DNA of 64,000 nucleotides, from positions 1 to 64,000 of the forward strand of contig SHYS01000001.1 of assembly GCA_009692685.1 (NCBI GenBank), read 5' to 3'. Positions 53,871 to 63,648 of this stretch are shown here, one piece after another. This DNA is from Dehalococcoidia bacterium. Its GTDB lineage: Bacteria; Chloroflexota; Dehalococcoidia; UBA2979. The translations under genes and the position numbers were made by a program. How positions within the stretch are numbered: position 1 is the first letter of the stretch; each line of letters begins with the position of its first letter. The notes under the pieces were generated by a model. The model worked only from the letters and a program-made list of their open reading frames with translations. It was not told the DNA's origin and made no database searches.

Positions 53871-54770
53871 ATGCCTCGTAAGCGCGTCTCGAAACCGGCC
53901 GCCGCGCCCACCACGGGGACGGCCCGCCTGTTGATCCAGTGCGCGGACCGGCCGGGCATCGTCGCCGCCGTGTCGCAGTTCCTCTATCAGCGCTCGGCCA
54001 ACATCGTGCAGGCAGACCAGTACTCGACGGACGCGACCGGTGGGCGTTTCTTCATGCGCATGGAGTACTCGCTCGAAGGGCTGGCTGCGTCGCCCGAAGA
54101 TATCGAGGTCGCGTTCGGCGCCGAGGTCGCTCAACGGTTCGAGATGGACTGGCGCGTGACCTACAGCGCGCGTCCGCAGCGCGTCGCCATCCTCGTCTCC
54201 AGGTATGACCACTGCCTGATGGAGCTGCTCTGGCGCTGGCGCCGTGGCGAGCTCGACATCGAGGTGCCGCTGGTCGTCTCGAACCATGAGGCGCTGCGGG
54301 CGGACGTCGAGGCGTTCGGCATTTCGTTCCGCTACGTCCCCGTGACGTTAAAGACACGGGCCGAGGGGGAGGCAGCGGCGCTCAAGCTCCTCGAGAGCGC
54401 GGGCGTCGGACTGGTCGTGCTCGCGCGCTACATGCAGATCCTGAGTCCGGCATTCATTTCGAGGTATCCCGGACGCGTCATCAACATCCACCACTCGTTT
54501 CTGCCTGCGTTCGCCGGCGCCGACCCCTACGGCCGGGCGTTTGATCGAGGCGTGAAGCTCATCGGTGCGACGGCGCACTATGCGACGGACGACCTCGACG
54601 AGGGCCCAATCATCGAGCAGGACGTCGTGCACATCTCCCATCGCGACGGCCGTGACGACCTGGTGAGGCTCGGCCGCGAAGTGGAGCGCTCAGTCCTGGC
54701 ACGTGCCGTGCAGTGGCACGTCGAGGATCGCGTGTTCGTGCACGCCAACAAGACCGTGGTCTTCCGCTAG
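53871..54770 (+). CDS. purU: Formyltetrahydrofolate deformylase
   Basis: 299 residues. An N-terminal ACT-like domain ([20 protein letters not shown]) precedes the formyltransferase fold: [29 protein letters not shown] core here [20 protein letters not shown] with the catalytic Asn-His-Asp set, [20 protein letters not shown]. Hydrolyses 10-formyl-THF to formate and THF. Long basic N-terminus ([17 protein letters not shown]) may be trimmed. Stands alone. Confidence 0.95.
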   Translation: MPRKRVSKPAAAPTTGTARLLIQCADRPGIVAAVSQFLYQRSANIVQADQYSTDATGGRFFMRMEYSLEGLAASPEDIEVAFGAEVAQRFEMDWRVTYSARPQRVAILVSRYDHCLMELLWRWRRGELDIEVPLVVSNHEALRADVEAFGISFRYVPVTLKTRAEGEAAALKLLESAGVGLVVLARYMQILSPAFISRYPGRVINIHHSFLPAFAGADPYGRAFDRGVKLIGATAHYATDDLDEGPIIEQDVVHISHRDGRDDLVRLGREVERSVLARAVQWHVEDRVFVHANKTVVFR

Positions 54771-54844
54771 CCGTCTTTCGGCCGCCCACGAGCGGCGATA
54801 CGCTGCCACACCCACACTCCGCAGCACCGGAATCGAGGCTTACC

Positions 54845-55600
54845 GTGCGCATCGCGAGAGTCCGCTACGAGGGCCGTACCTCGACTGCCGTGATCGTCCG
54901 CAACACCGTGCACCTGGTGCGCGGCGGGCCGTTTGGAGCCCTGGAGCGCACCGGTGAGACGGCGCCGCTCTCGAAAGTGCAGCTGCTGGTGCCCGTGAAG
55001 CCCACGAAGATCGTCGCGATGGCCGTAAACTATTGGAGCCACGCGGGCGACCGTTCGGTGTCCCCGAAGCCGGAGGCGTTCCTGAAGTCGCCGTCCTCGC
55101 TGATCGCGCACGACGAGGCGATCGTGCTGCCCGCCGGATCGAGCAACGTGCACGCGGAAGCGGAGGTGGTGGTCGTCATCGGGCGTCGCGCGAAGCACGT
55201 GCTGGCGGCGGACGCTGACCAGTACATCTTTGGCTACACCGCCGGCAATGACGTATCCGCCCGCGATTGGCAGCAATCCGACACGCAGTGGTGGCGCGCC
55301 AAGTCCGCTGACACATTCACTGCGGTGGGCCCGTGGATCGAGACGAACCTCAAGCCCGAGGCCATTCCCGTCGAAGGCCGTATCGCCGGCAAACGCATCC
55401 AGCGAGGCGACACGAGCCAGCTGGTGCACTCAATCCGCGCCTGCATCGAGGCGGTGAGCGCTGTCATGACGCTCGAGCGCGGCGACCTGCTGTTCACGGG
55501 CACGCCCGAGACGACAGCCGCCATGAAGCCCGGCGACATCGCGGAGGTCGAGGTGGCCGGCGTCGGCATCCTTCGCAACCCCGTGATCGCCGAGGCGTAA
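54845..55600 (+). CDS. Fumarylacetoacetate hydrolase family protein
   Basis: 251 residues. FLKSPSSLIAHDEAIVLPAG, HAEAEVVVVIGRRAKHV (metal-binding Glu pair), FGYTAGNDVSARDWQ and DTFTAVGPWIET define the FAH fold. Members hydrolyse acyl-pyruvates or isomerise 2-hydroxy-hepta-dienoates in aromatic degradation. GTG 54845 gives the normal short N-terminus. Between purU and the cysteine-rich gene; substrate unknown. Confidence 0.93.
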   Translation: MRIARVRYEGRTSTAVIVRNTVHLVRGGPFGALERTGETAPLSKVQLLVPVKPTKIVAMAVNYWSHAGDRSVSPKPEAFLKSPSSLIAHDEAIVLPAGSSNVHAEAEVVVVIGRRAKHVLAADADQYIFGYTAGNDVSARDWQQSDTQWWRAKSADTFTAVGPWIETNLKPEAIPVEGRIAGKRIQRGDTSQLVHSIRACIEAVSAVMTLERGDLLFTGTPETTAAMKPGDIAEVEVAGVGILRNPVIAEA

Positions 55601-55640
55601 CGGGCGGCTACGGCGGCGGAGGCGGTCCGCGAGGACGAGG

Positions 55641-56048
55641 CTACTCCCAGATTTTGCGGCGTCCGAGGCAGTGGGCGCAGACCAGTGAGCGCACCTTGCG
55701 AGCAGGCAGCACGGTGGTGTCCTTCACGTCGTGCTCGCGGACGTGCAACTCGCAGAAGAGCAGGCGGCACTGCGAGCAGGCGTGTCGCATCCGCTCGCCG
55801 CAATCCGGCTCCGCGCAGATCGAGACGCGGTTCGCGTTGCTGACCTGACCACGCCAGAGAAGGTGTGCCTGCAGGTCAACGAGCTTTGCGGAGCACGAAC
55901 GACGCTTGCAGACATCCTGGTAGTCCGCACCGCGGATGCCGTGGCTGGCACAGCAGGCCTCGCCACAGTAGACACACGCCGTGATCGCCTCGCGGCCGCA
56001 TCCGCGCCGCAGAAACCCGAGCGGGTACGTGCACGCATCGTCCGTCAT
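55641..56048 (-). CDS. Cysteine-rich zinc-binding protein, unknown
   Basis: 135 residues with about 14 Cys in pairs: CGREAITACVYCGEACCASH, CAEPDCGERMRHACSQCR, LFCELH and SLVCAHCLGRRK. These look like two or three treble-clef/zinc-ribbon-like modules with His also available. No enzyme motif. Possibly a nucleic-acid- or protein-binding zinc protein. The 140 bases between its start and the next gene (56049-56188) hold nothing recognisable. Confidence 0.7.
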   Translation of the reverse strand: MTDDACTYPLGFLRRGCGREAITACVYCGEACCASHGIRGADYQDVCKRRSCSAKLVDLQAHLLWRGQVSNANRVSICAEPDCGERMRHACSQCRLLFCELHVREHDVKDTTVLPARKVRSLVCAHCLGRRKIWE

Positions 56049-56188
56049 GGTGCTGGCTCCGTGCTGCTGCGAGCGGCCATTGTGCCATGGCCGCCGAGGA
56101 GACGCGCAAGCCGCGGCTAGCTGACGGGCTAATTGAGCAGGAGCAGCGCTCCGGCGCTCGTACCCGCGTCATAACTCGCGAGGGTGCG

Positions 56189-57093
56189 TCACGACGCGAG
56201 TTCGATGGCGGTCACCTCACCGCCCGCCATGTTCGAGGCGAACAGCACGCGCCAGACAGCGTCGAAGGCGAGGCCATCGGGGACGCCCGGCACTTCGACG
56301 TAACGCGCAGCGCCGGGCACGTTGAGGAGTGTAACCCGCCTCGATGCCGATAGGGCCACGGCAAGCATGCGGCCGTCCGGGCTGTAGGCGAGACGCACAG
56401 GCCGCCCGCCGACGGCAAGGTCAAGCAGTGGCGCACCATCGAGGGTGTAGACGAGGACGCGACCGTCGCCCGCACCGGCGAGCGCGACGCGGTCTCCGCC
56501 CGGCGAGAGCGCGATCGACTCGGTGAACGCCGGCTGTGGAACGAGCAGGCCGCCGAGGGCGAGCGCCGAGGCGGCGGCGTTGGCGCTAAGCGGAGCGCCC
56601 TAGCGCTGCGTGGCGAGGGCGTGCGGCAGATCGCCCGCAGGCGTCGAGGGCAGTTCACGCCAGCTTCCTACCTCGAAGCGTCGCAGGGCACGGGCGTCGC
56701 GGTCGGTGACGACGAGAACGCCGCCATCGGCCCCCTCGAGGGCGAGTCCGTGGGGGAGCCCACCAGTTGCCACGGACTCGACAGCGCCTGTCTCGACATC
56801 GACGACGGCAAGGCCCCCGCCTGCTCAAGGGAAGCGACTACACGACCGTCCGGCAGGGGCAGCAACTCGTGAGGGCCACCGTCGAGTGCAATACGCCTCG
56901 TCTGGCCCGAAGCCACGTTGATGACGGCGAGTGCGTGACCGCGCAGGTCGGTGGCGAGGAGCGTACCCGCCTCGAGGTGTGCGGACTGGAGGAAGTACGC
57001 GGCGCCGCGGGAAACGACGACGAGGACGAGCGCCAGCATGGTCGCGGCCAGGACGGTATCGATGGCGGAGCGTCGGAGCGAGGAACGTGACAT
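56189..57093 (-). pseudogene. Membrane-anchored beta-propeller protein, broken
   Basis: ATG 57093, signal anchor (~14-33, TVLAATMLALVLVVVSRG), then propeller-like repeats (HALAVINVASGQTRRIALDG). A frameshift at a run of five G (56813-56819) moves the reading to GLAVVDVETGAVESVATGGL and VLVVTDRDARALRRFEV; an in-frame TAG at 56600-56602 follows (ALATQR then GAPLSANAAA); repeats then continue to the natural stop (VRLAYSPDGRMLAVALSASR). Two lesions. The intact form would be a ~300-residue cell-surface propeller. Confidence 0.8.
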
Positions 57094-57152
57094 CGAAGTG
57101 GGTGCGCGTCGGAGGCGGGGCGAATCGCCCCGCCTCCGACGCTATGCGTTGC

Positions 57153-58119
57153 TTATCGCTTGAGGCTGACGAGATCCTGGAGCATCTCGTCAGCCGTGGA
57201 GATTCGACTCGAGGCCTGGAAGCCACGCTGGGCGACCACCACGTTGGTGAACTCCCTCGCGGGGTCCGCGTTCGAGCCTTCGAGCACGGACCCCGCCGAC
57301 CTGGCCGCGCCCGGCCGTGCCGGCGGGGCCGGTGGACGCGGGACCGGAGTTGGCGCTCTCCTGGTACATGTTGGCCTGCACTTTCTCCAGACCACCTGGG
57401 TTGGTGAAGCTGGCGAGGGCAATCTGCGCGATGAGGCGGCCCGAGCCGTTGGAGAACGCGCCGGTGATGTCACCGTTCGCGCCCACCGAGAACGAGACGA
57501 GCGCACCCGCTGAGTACCCGCTGTTGAACGTCGTTGCGACGTTGCCTTCGGCAGCAAACTGCGTGAGCTTGGTGATGTCGATGTTGGTGACGACCGGCGA
57601 AGCCTGCTGGACACCGGCGTTGAATGTGGTGGTTAGCACCAGCGGCGCCGGCGGCGCTGGTGCCGTGAGCGCACCGGTGTTGTTGAACGTGGTCAGCGCG
57701 GGCACCGGCACCGCCGTGGCGACATCCGGGGACGTGCTCGAGTCGGCGCTCCACTCATTCGGGTTGGCCGTCTTGGTGTAGGTCAGCGTCACGCTGTGGG
57801 CCTTGCCCAGCGAGTCGTAGACTTGGACGGTGTTGGTTATCGTCCCGGCGACTGCCGTCGGGGAGTCGAGGTTGCCGGCAAGCGTCGCGGCGGTCGTCTG
57901 CTGCGCAGCAATCAGGCGGCCGAACGGGATCGTCAGCGGCGTGATGGGCTGCGTAGTGTCGATGAGACCCGTGGCCGGGTTCACGTTCCAGCCCTGGACC
58001 TTGAAGCCGGTCACGGGACTCACCAGCTCGCCCTGCGTGGAGACATCGAATGAGCCGTCACGCGTGTAGAACTGCCGACCACCGTCGCGCATGATGAAGA
58101 AGCCCAGACCATGGATGGC
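57153..58119 (-). pseudogene. flgE: Flagellar hook protein FlgE, N-terminally truncated and frameshifted
   Basis: Covers the middle and end of a hook protein: GLGFFIMRDGGRQFYTRDGS, GELVSPVTGFKVQGWNVNPA, an Ala/Thr-rich D2-like region, then (after a one-base excess in a G run at 57290-57297) VLEGSNADPAREFTNVVVAQ and RGFQASSRISTADEMLQDLV, the typical C-terminal coiled segment ending in SLKR. The first ~100 residues of FlgE are absent: upstream the DNA switches directly to flagellin at 58119/58120. Cannot make a hook. Confidence 0.85.
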
Positions 58120-59027
58120 GTGTTTGCCTTCGCGATGGTGGAGACGTTCTGGTCGTCGGTGACCATGGTCGAGATCTTGTTCGCGCCACCGAGGTTTGTG
58201 GTGCGGATGTCGGTGAAGGTCACCGTGATGTCCTGGCCCACGTCAGCGCCGACGCGGTAGACAGCGTTGCCATTACCCGCGTTGGTGACGATCTGGCCTG
58301 CGCCGTTGAGGGCGGTCGCGATCTCGGCCGCGGTGTAACCACTGGCGAAGACGGTCTGTGTGAGGTTGAGCTTGATGCCCAGCGCATTGAAGTCCAGGAC
58401 CTTCAGCTCGTTGAGGGCGATGAAGGCCGTGGCCGCGACAGTCTGAGCCACGTTCATCGTGGTGTTGGTGATCGTGACGTTGGCACCGGCGCCTGCGATC
58501 GTGTAGGTCGTGCCGGGCTGCGCCTTTGACACGTCGACACCCATGGTGAACGTGTCACCCGTGGCCGTGTACGGGCCAAGGGCGGTCGGGCTGGAGACGG
58601 CGAGTGTGCCCGTCAACAGGCTCAGGCCGTTGAAGGTGACGCGGTTTGCGATGTTGTCGACATCGGTCTTGAGGGCCTGGATCTCGGTACAGATGGCGGT
58701 CCGGTCCTGTGTGGAGAGCGTGCTGTTGCCGGGCTGCACGCTTAACTCACGCATGCGCTGGAGCAGCGCGTGCACCTCGGACGTGGCGCCTTCAGCAGTC
58801 TGAATCATCGAGATGCCGTCCTGGGCGTTGCGAGAGCCATGGCGCATACCTCGAATCTGGGAGCGCATCTTCTCGCTAATCGTGAGGCCGGCCGCGTCGT
58901 CCGCGGCGCGGTTGACGCGCAGACCACTCGAGAGCTTCTCGAGAGCCCGGCCCAGCTTGATGTTGGTGCTGGACAGGTTCCGCTGGGCGTTGATCGCCAT
59001 GACGTTGGCGTTGATGATCATGCTCAT
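58120..59027 (-). pseudogene. fliC: Flagellin N-terminal part, joined to flgE
   Basis: ATG 59027 with GGAGG upstream. Typical flagellin start: INANVMAINAQRNLSSTNIK, LSSGLRVNRAADDAAGLTIS, MRSQIRGMRHGSRNAQDGIS. D1/D2 continue to DDQNVSTIAKANT, where flagellins would go on to the C-terminal D0/D1 helices. Instead the DNA becomes hook-protein sequence in another frame and the reading ends at 58020. So this copy lacks the C-terminal helix needed for filament assembly. No other flagellar genes are beside it. Confidence 0.9.
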
Positions 59028-59218
59028 CGGATGGCCTCCAGTCCTTCACAGCGGACGTTCCAGGCTCGCAGCCGGCGCGTACTGCGCCGTTTGGTCTTGG
59101 GGCAATCATCGAGGCCTTCAGGGGGCCAGCGATTCGTGTTCACCCGCGGCTCGGAGGCGCGAACCCACGAAGCAACCGGGCGTGGTCACCTAGGGAGAAT
59201 ACTGACGGGAGACTGTTG

Positions 59219-60133
59219 TCAGCGGGCGAGCTGGAGTTGGAACTGCACGGCGGTGTACGCAGCGTCCTGGTCAAAGGCGTCGATGGAGACCGCGGCGTGT
59301 GAGGTACCACCGTCCTTCTCGAACTCGAGGCTCGTCGCGAAACCGCGTGCGTCGTCGGCCGCGATCGTCCACCCCGCGCGCTGGAAGAGCGTCCGATATC
59401 GGTCGGTCACCTCGAGCGAAGACTGCTTGGTACGCAGCACCATCTGGAATGTTCGGCCTTGAGTGGTGGCCGCCCATTGCACCTCGATCGGGGTCATACC
59501 GTTAAGAACGAAGTCGGCGGGGAAGCCGTCAGGAATCGAACGGGCAGGCGGGAGCACATATGGCTCGTTGGCAGGCGGCTTCGACGATTCGATCTCGAGG
59601 ATGTAGATCACGCTCGAGGTTGGCTTGGCGCCGCCTTCACCAGCAATTTGCTGAATAGCCACGGTTCCGGAGACAGCACTCGAAACCGTGCTCTGGAAGC
59701 GGAGGGCGGAGACAGACTCGTTAGACTGGCCGCCGATGGTCTGCCAGGGCGACTCGTTGACCTGTTTGGCGATGACTGGCTGGACTTTCTCGGGAGTGCC
59801 GGGTACGTCGTAGAGCAGGAAGAAGGAGATGGTGCCATCGGGACGCTCGACCCGGAACGAGCCGAGGAGCTTCCCATGTGGGTGGACCGGAATCGCCACG
59901 AGATCGGCGGCCGCTGTGTCCTTGGTGGCATCAGGGTTCAGTGCGGTTTTGAGGTCAGCGGGGAGTGCCCCGGAGGTGACGGCGAGCTTGGTCTTGGAAT
60001 CCTCACCGAGGCGGAGCAGCCTGTCGGCAAGGGCGCCGCTATCCACGCCTCTCTGGCAGGCCCCGGCGACGATCCCGACGGTGAGCATTGCGCCGAGGAT
60101 CATCAGGCGCACGAGGTACGTCGGACGGCGCAT
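59219..60133 (-). CDS. Lipoprotein, function unknown
   Basis: 304 residues. Signal TYLVRLMILGAMLTVGIVAG followed by a lipobox AGAC (Cys ~26). Two similar halves are possible: VPGTPEKVQPVIAKQV and SLEVTDRYRTLFQRAGWTIA, each near a VQFQLQ/VSAL strand. No catalytic motif. Located between the flagellin remnant and tRNA-His, transcribed towards the flagellin. The 190 bases downstream (59028-59218) hold the flagellin ribosome site and no other signal. Confidence 0.7.
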   Translation of the reverse strand: MRRPTYLVRLMILGAMLTVGIVAGACQRGVDSGALADRLLRLGEDSKTKLAVTSGALPADLKTALNPDATKDTAAADLVAIPVHPHGKLLGSFRVERPDGTISFFLLYDVPGTPEKVQPVIAKQVNESPWQTIGGQSNESVSALRFQSTVSSAVSGTVAIQQIAGEGGAKPTSSVIYILEIESSKPPANEPYVLPPARSIPDGFPADFVLNGMTPIEVQWAATTQGRTFQMVLRTKQSSLEVTDRYRTLFQRAGWTIAADDARGFATSLEFEKDGGTSHAAVSIDAFDQDAAYTAVQFQLQLAR

Positions 60134-60200
60134 TGGCGACCCTTTGCTGGCACATTCGCGGTGATGTCTGCGCCGGGGCCACCAACGTTGTAGCGAGGGT

Positions 60201-60277
60201 TGGGGTGGGTGAGGGGATTTGAACCCCCGGTCTCCAGGGCCACAACCTGGCGCCTTAACCGCTAGGCGACACCCACC
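60201..60277 (-). tRNA. tRNA-His (anticodon GTG)
   Basis: Minus strand. Acceptor GTGGGTG/CACCCAC with the extra G at position -1 opposite C73, anticodon GTG in the TTGTGGC loop, TTCAAAT T-loop, encoded CCA (60201-60203). The G-1 identity element confirms tRNA-His. Confidence 0.95.
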
Positions 60278-60322
60278 GCGCAAGAAGCAATTGTAGCATC
60301 GCCTCCGGTGGGAGTCCCCGGC

Positions 60323-61406
60323 CTAGCCGAGGGCTCCGAGGAGGTAGGGGCGTGGATCGAGCGCGCGGCCATCCCGCGCGATGGTGCGTCTGAGCGCGGC
60401 GCTCGCGGTTGAGGACTCTGGGAGGCTGCCGATGGCGTCGCCGCGACGGACTAGCTCGCCGAGCGCCGCACTCGAACTACCGAGGTCATCGAGCGTGCTC
60501 GCCCACCCGTTGCCGTGATCGAGCTGTAGCGCGAGACCGGCGGGACCCTGGTTGAGCGCCACGACCCGCCCATCGGCGGGCGCGCGCACGGTCGAACCAG
60601 AACGCGCCAGCAACGCAAGCGCGTCGGCGAGTGCGCGTTGTCCCAACACATTATCGAGGGGTGCGGTCATCACCACGTGCGGCCCGCGCCCACCGAAGGG
60701 CAACGCGCGCTCACCGTTGGGGCGAACCACCGGCGCCTCCGCGCCCAGGATGGCGGCCAGGTACTGCTTGGTTTCCGCGGGGAGTGCGCGCTCCCACGGC
60801 GTGCCATGCGCGGCAACAAGCGGCTGCACCGTCCTCAGGCTGGCGTTATAGGAGGCGAGCGCCTTGCGGACGTCGCCGCCGTTCGTGGAGAAGGAATGGC
60901 GCATCGTCTGCGCGCCAGCGACCAGGGCGGCATGGGTGTCGCGGCGGTCGATGCCCTAGTAGTACTGAGGCATCAACTGGGCGATCCCCTCGGCGCCGGC
61001 GCTCGAGCGTCTGTAGCCGCGGACGACATCGGTGTCGAAGCCGGACTCCTGCTGAATTTGCGCCTCGAAGAGGGCGCCGAAGCCAGGTCCTACGATCTCC
61101 TCGCCGGTTCGGCGGGCAAGTTCGCGCCAGCCGAAGTGGTCCACGCCCCCAGTGCTGGATCGAGGGGGTCCGTAGACGCCCTGACCGGCCGCCCGCGCGG
61201 AGGCGGAGGGCTCGGCCGTGGCGGCCCGGACGGACCTCATTGATGGCGGAGCGCATCGCCTCACGCGTCAGATCGATGCGGTCACGGGGCTCTTGCATCC
61301 GCTGTGCGAGCAGGGCGCTGAAACGTTCACCCGGAGGTGGCGCTGCCTCGTGAGCGGCACCTCCGTGTGCACTGGGATCGGGGGGCGGTGTGGCGCCGAT
61401 GCGCAT
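60323..61406 (-). pseudogene. Lytic transglycosylase with LytM-like C-terminal domain, broken
   Basis: ATG 61406 opens PPPGERFSALLAQRMQEPRD. Near 61210-61230 the frame shifts into FGWRELARRTGEEIVGPG, FGALFEAQIQQESGFDTDVV (SLT catalytic Glu in QQESG) and SSAGAEGIAQLMPQYY. Then TAG (60956-60958) and, in the same frame, GIDRRDTHAALVAGAQTM, ALASYNASLRTVQPLVAAHG (SLT end), followed by an M23-like barrel (STVRAPADGRVVALNQ, LALQLDHGNGWAST). The intact protein would be a flagellar-type or cell-wall muramidase; it starts without a signal peptide, like rod-associated FlgJ-type transglycosylases. Two lesions. Confidence 0.8.
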
Positions 61407-61487
61407 AATGCGGACGTTACGCCCGAGCGGCTCGTCTCAGAATGAGGGAAGTCCCGCCGCCCAGAATGGGCAACGCCTAGATCGAAA

Positions 61488-61991
61488 TCAGTCGGCGTCG
61501 TGGAGGGTGCGGTAGCGGCCGCCGAAGAAGAGCAGCGGCTCGCCTTCGGGTTGCAGGAGGGTCATATCGATGACGCGCCCCACATAAATCATGTGATCGC
61601 CGCCCTCGTACTCCCGCCAGAGTTCGCACTCGAACCAGCAGAGGGCCCCAGCGAGGAGCGGTGAGCCTGTGCCACCAACGGTGAACGGTACGCCCCCCAT
61701 CGGCTCCGTCAGTTCGCCACGCCTGGCGAAGAGCGTCGAAACCGCCTGTTGCTCCGCTGCCAGCACATTGACCGCGAATGTTCCGGCCTCGTGGATGAGC
61801 CCCAGCATCGCGGTCTCGCGGTCGACGCAGATCAGGAGCAGCGGCGGGTCAAGGGAGACAGAGGTGAAGGAGTTGGCGGTCATCGCCCGATAGGTACCGC
61901 CATCATTGACCGTGACCACAGTGACACCAGTGGCGAAGCGGCCCGCGGCATCGCGGAAGGCGCGGGTGGCGATGGCTCGCTCGTCCGTCAT
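61488..61991 (-). CDS. Flavin reductase-like FMN-binding protein
   Basis: 167 residues. FRDAAGRFATGVTVVTV, NSFTSVSLDPPLLLICVDRE, FAVNVLAAEQQAVSTLFA and HMIYVGRVIDM mark the flavin reductase-like split-barrel (HpaC/Fre-like) family that supplies reduced FMN to partner monooxygenases. No monooxygenase partner is adjacent. ATG 61991 gives the family N-terminus. The 230 bases to mgtE hold one hairpin. Confidence 0.92.
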   Translation of the reverse strand: MTDERAIATRAFRDAAGRFATGVTVVTVNDGGTYRAMTANSFTSVSLDPPLLLICVDRETAMLGLIHEAGTFAVNVLAAEQQAVSTLFARRGELTEPMGGVPFTVGGTGSPLLAGALCWFECELWREYEGGDHMIYVGRVIDMTLLQPEGEPLLFFGGRYRTLHDAD

Positions 61992-62188
61992 GGACGGAAT
62001 CCTAACACGGGGTTCAGGCGCGGATCGGCGTGGATATCCCTCGATCGAGAATCTCGCCGCTTGCCAGACACACGAGGATGGCTCAGGATGGAAAGAGAAG
62101 CGTGAGTGCGGGTCGCCTAGGGCGAGGAATTCGATGGAAGACCCCAGTAGTCCCCCGCAACTAAACACGTAGCCTCTGGGCGTCCTTT

Positions 62189-62213
62189 CCGCGCGGCCAT
62201 CGGCTACGCGCGG
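62189..62213 (+). promoter_or_regulatory. Hairpin overlapping the mgtE ribosome site
   Basis: CCGCGCG and CGCGCGG arms (seven pairs, eleven-base loop) end inside GCGGAG, the likely Shine-Dalgarno of mgtE seven bases before ATG 62222. Folding could hide the site. It does not match the M-box magnesium riboswitch consensus. Confidence 0.4.
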
Positions 62214-62221
62214 AGACGCCG

Positions 62222-63562
62222 ATGAACGACTCGGTCACCCTCTCGATCGACGAGCTGTTGGACCAGGACGATGTCCAGGGGGCGCTATCGCGCGCCAGCG
62301 CCCTCCATCCGGCAGAACTTGCGGAGGCACTCGACAGTCGCGACGAGCGGCTCCGCGACCTGGTAGTCGAACATCTCACCGCCGAGGAGCTGGCTGCCGC
62401 CCTCGCCTACATGACCCCGCACTCCCGCGAGGATTTCCTCGAAGGGCTGCCGGCCGCGCTGGTGGCCGATGTCCTCTCGAGGGTGGCCGACGACGTCGCG
62501 GCCGACATCGTGCAGGACCTCTCTCCCGAGGAAGCCGCCGACGTCGTCGCTGCGCTGCCGCTTGAAGCGCGTGAGGCCGTCGATGAACTCCTCACCTACG
62601 ACGAGGACACCGCCGGCGGCCGCATGACGGGCTCGCGGCTCATGGTGGAGCCCGATCTGTCGGTGGCAGACGCGATTGAGTTCCTGCGGTCGATCCGTCA
62701 CGACGTGGGCACGCCGTTCTACGTATACGTGGCGGGTCGCGACGGCGAGCTACTCGGGGTCTTGAACCTGCGTTCGCTGGTGACCGCCGCACCGGACAGC
62801 CTCGTATCGGAGGTGATGGACTCGGACATCATCTCGGTGCCGGCGAGCACCGATCAGGAGGAGACCGCGCGGCTGTTGCGGCGCTACCGCCTGCTCGCGC
62901 TCCCGGTGGTCGATGGCAGCAGGCGCCTGCTGGGCACCGTCACGAGCGATGACTTGATCGACGTCCTCGAGGAGGAGGCCACCGAGGACATCTACCGGAT
63001 GGCAGGTGTCGGCGTGGACGAGGACCTGACCAGCGTGCTGCGCTCGGTGAGGTACCGGCTCCCGTGGCTCTCGGTGAACATGGTGACCGCGCTGCTGGCG
63101 GCGCTGACAGTCTCGATGTTCCACTCGACGTTGGAGCGGGCGGCTGTGCTCGCGGCGTTCATGCCGGTGATCGCGGGCATGGGAGGCAACGCGGGCATCC
63201 AGACCTCGACTGTGGTGGTGCGATCGATCGCGCTCGGCCGAATCTCGGCACGCCACACGGGGGCGGTTGTCCTCCACGAGCTGGCGGCGGGCGTGCTGAT
63301 TGGTCTGGTGACCGGTGCTGCCGTGGCAGTGGTGGCGCTCGGCTGGCACGGCAACCCATTCCTAGGGGGGATCGTGGGCCTGGCGCTCCTCGGAAATACG
63401 CTCGTGGGGGTCACGGCCGGGGTGTTGATCCCGATGGGCCTCGACCGGCTGGGACAGGATCCGGCGCTGTCGTCGGGGATCTTGCTGACCACCTTCACCG
63501 ACGTGCTCGGCTTCTCGATCTTCCTCGGACTGGGCACGCTACTGATCGTCCACATCGTCTGA
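62222..63562 (+). CDS. mgtE: Magnesium transporter MgtE
   Basis: 446 residues in the usual order: N domain (HPAELAEALDSRDERLRDLV, LSPEEAADVVAALP), two CBS domains (~135-255, DVGTPFYVYVAGRDGELLGV, STDQEETARLLRRYRLLALP), the plug helix, and five transmembrane helices (~285-445). GMGGNAGIQTSTVVVRSIAL holds the pore motif with the Mg-binding region, and the last helix contains TTFTDVLGFSIFLGLGTLLI with the conserved Asp. Homodimeric Mg2+ channel gated by cytoplasmic Mg2+. Confidence 0.97.
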   Translation: MNDSVTLSIDELLDQDDVQGALSRASALHPAELAEALDSRDERLRDLVVEHLTAEELAAALAYMTPHSREDFLEGLPAALVADVLSRVADDVAADIVQDLSPEEAADVVAALPLEAREAVDELLTYDEDTAGGRMTGSRLMVEPDLSVADAIEFLRSIRHDVGTPFYVYVAGRDGELLGVLNLRSLVTAAPDSLVSEVMDSDIISVPASTDQEETARLLRRYRLLALPVVDGSRRLLGTVTSDDLIDVLEEEATEDIYRMAGVGVDEDLTSVLRSVRYRLPWLSVNMVTALLAALTVSMFHSTLERAAVLAAFMPVIAGMGGNAGIQTSTVVVRSIALGRISARHTGAVVLHELAAGVLIGLVTGAAVAVVALGWHGNPFLGGIVGLALLGNTLVGVTAGVLIPMGLDRLGQDPALSSGILLTTFTDVLGFSIFLGLGTLLIVHIV

Positions 63563-63648
63563 CGCGTGCCATCGCGAACGTGCGACGAGGCCACCGCGTG
63601 AGCGGGAGCCTCGAGGTTGGACAGCGCTACGGGCTTGCGCCCTCAGGA

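Noticed and set aside
62000..62221. M-box magnesium riboswitch before mgtE
   Set aside because: The conserved M-box core and its terminator are absent; only a short hairpin at the ribosome site is visible.
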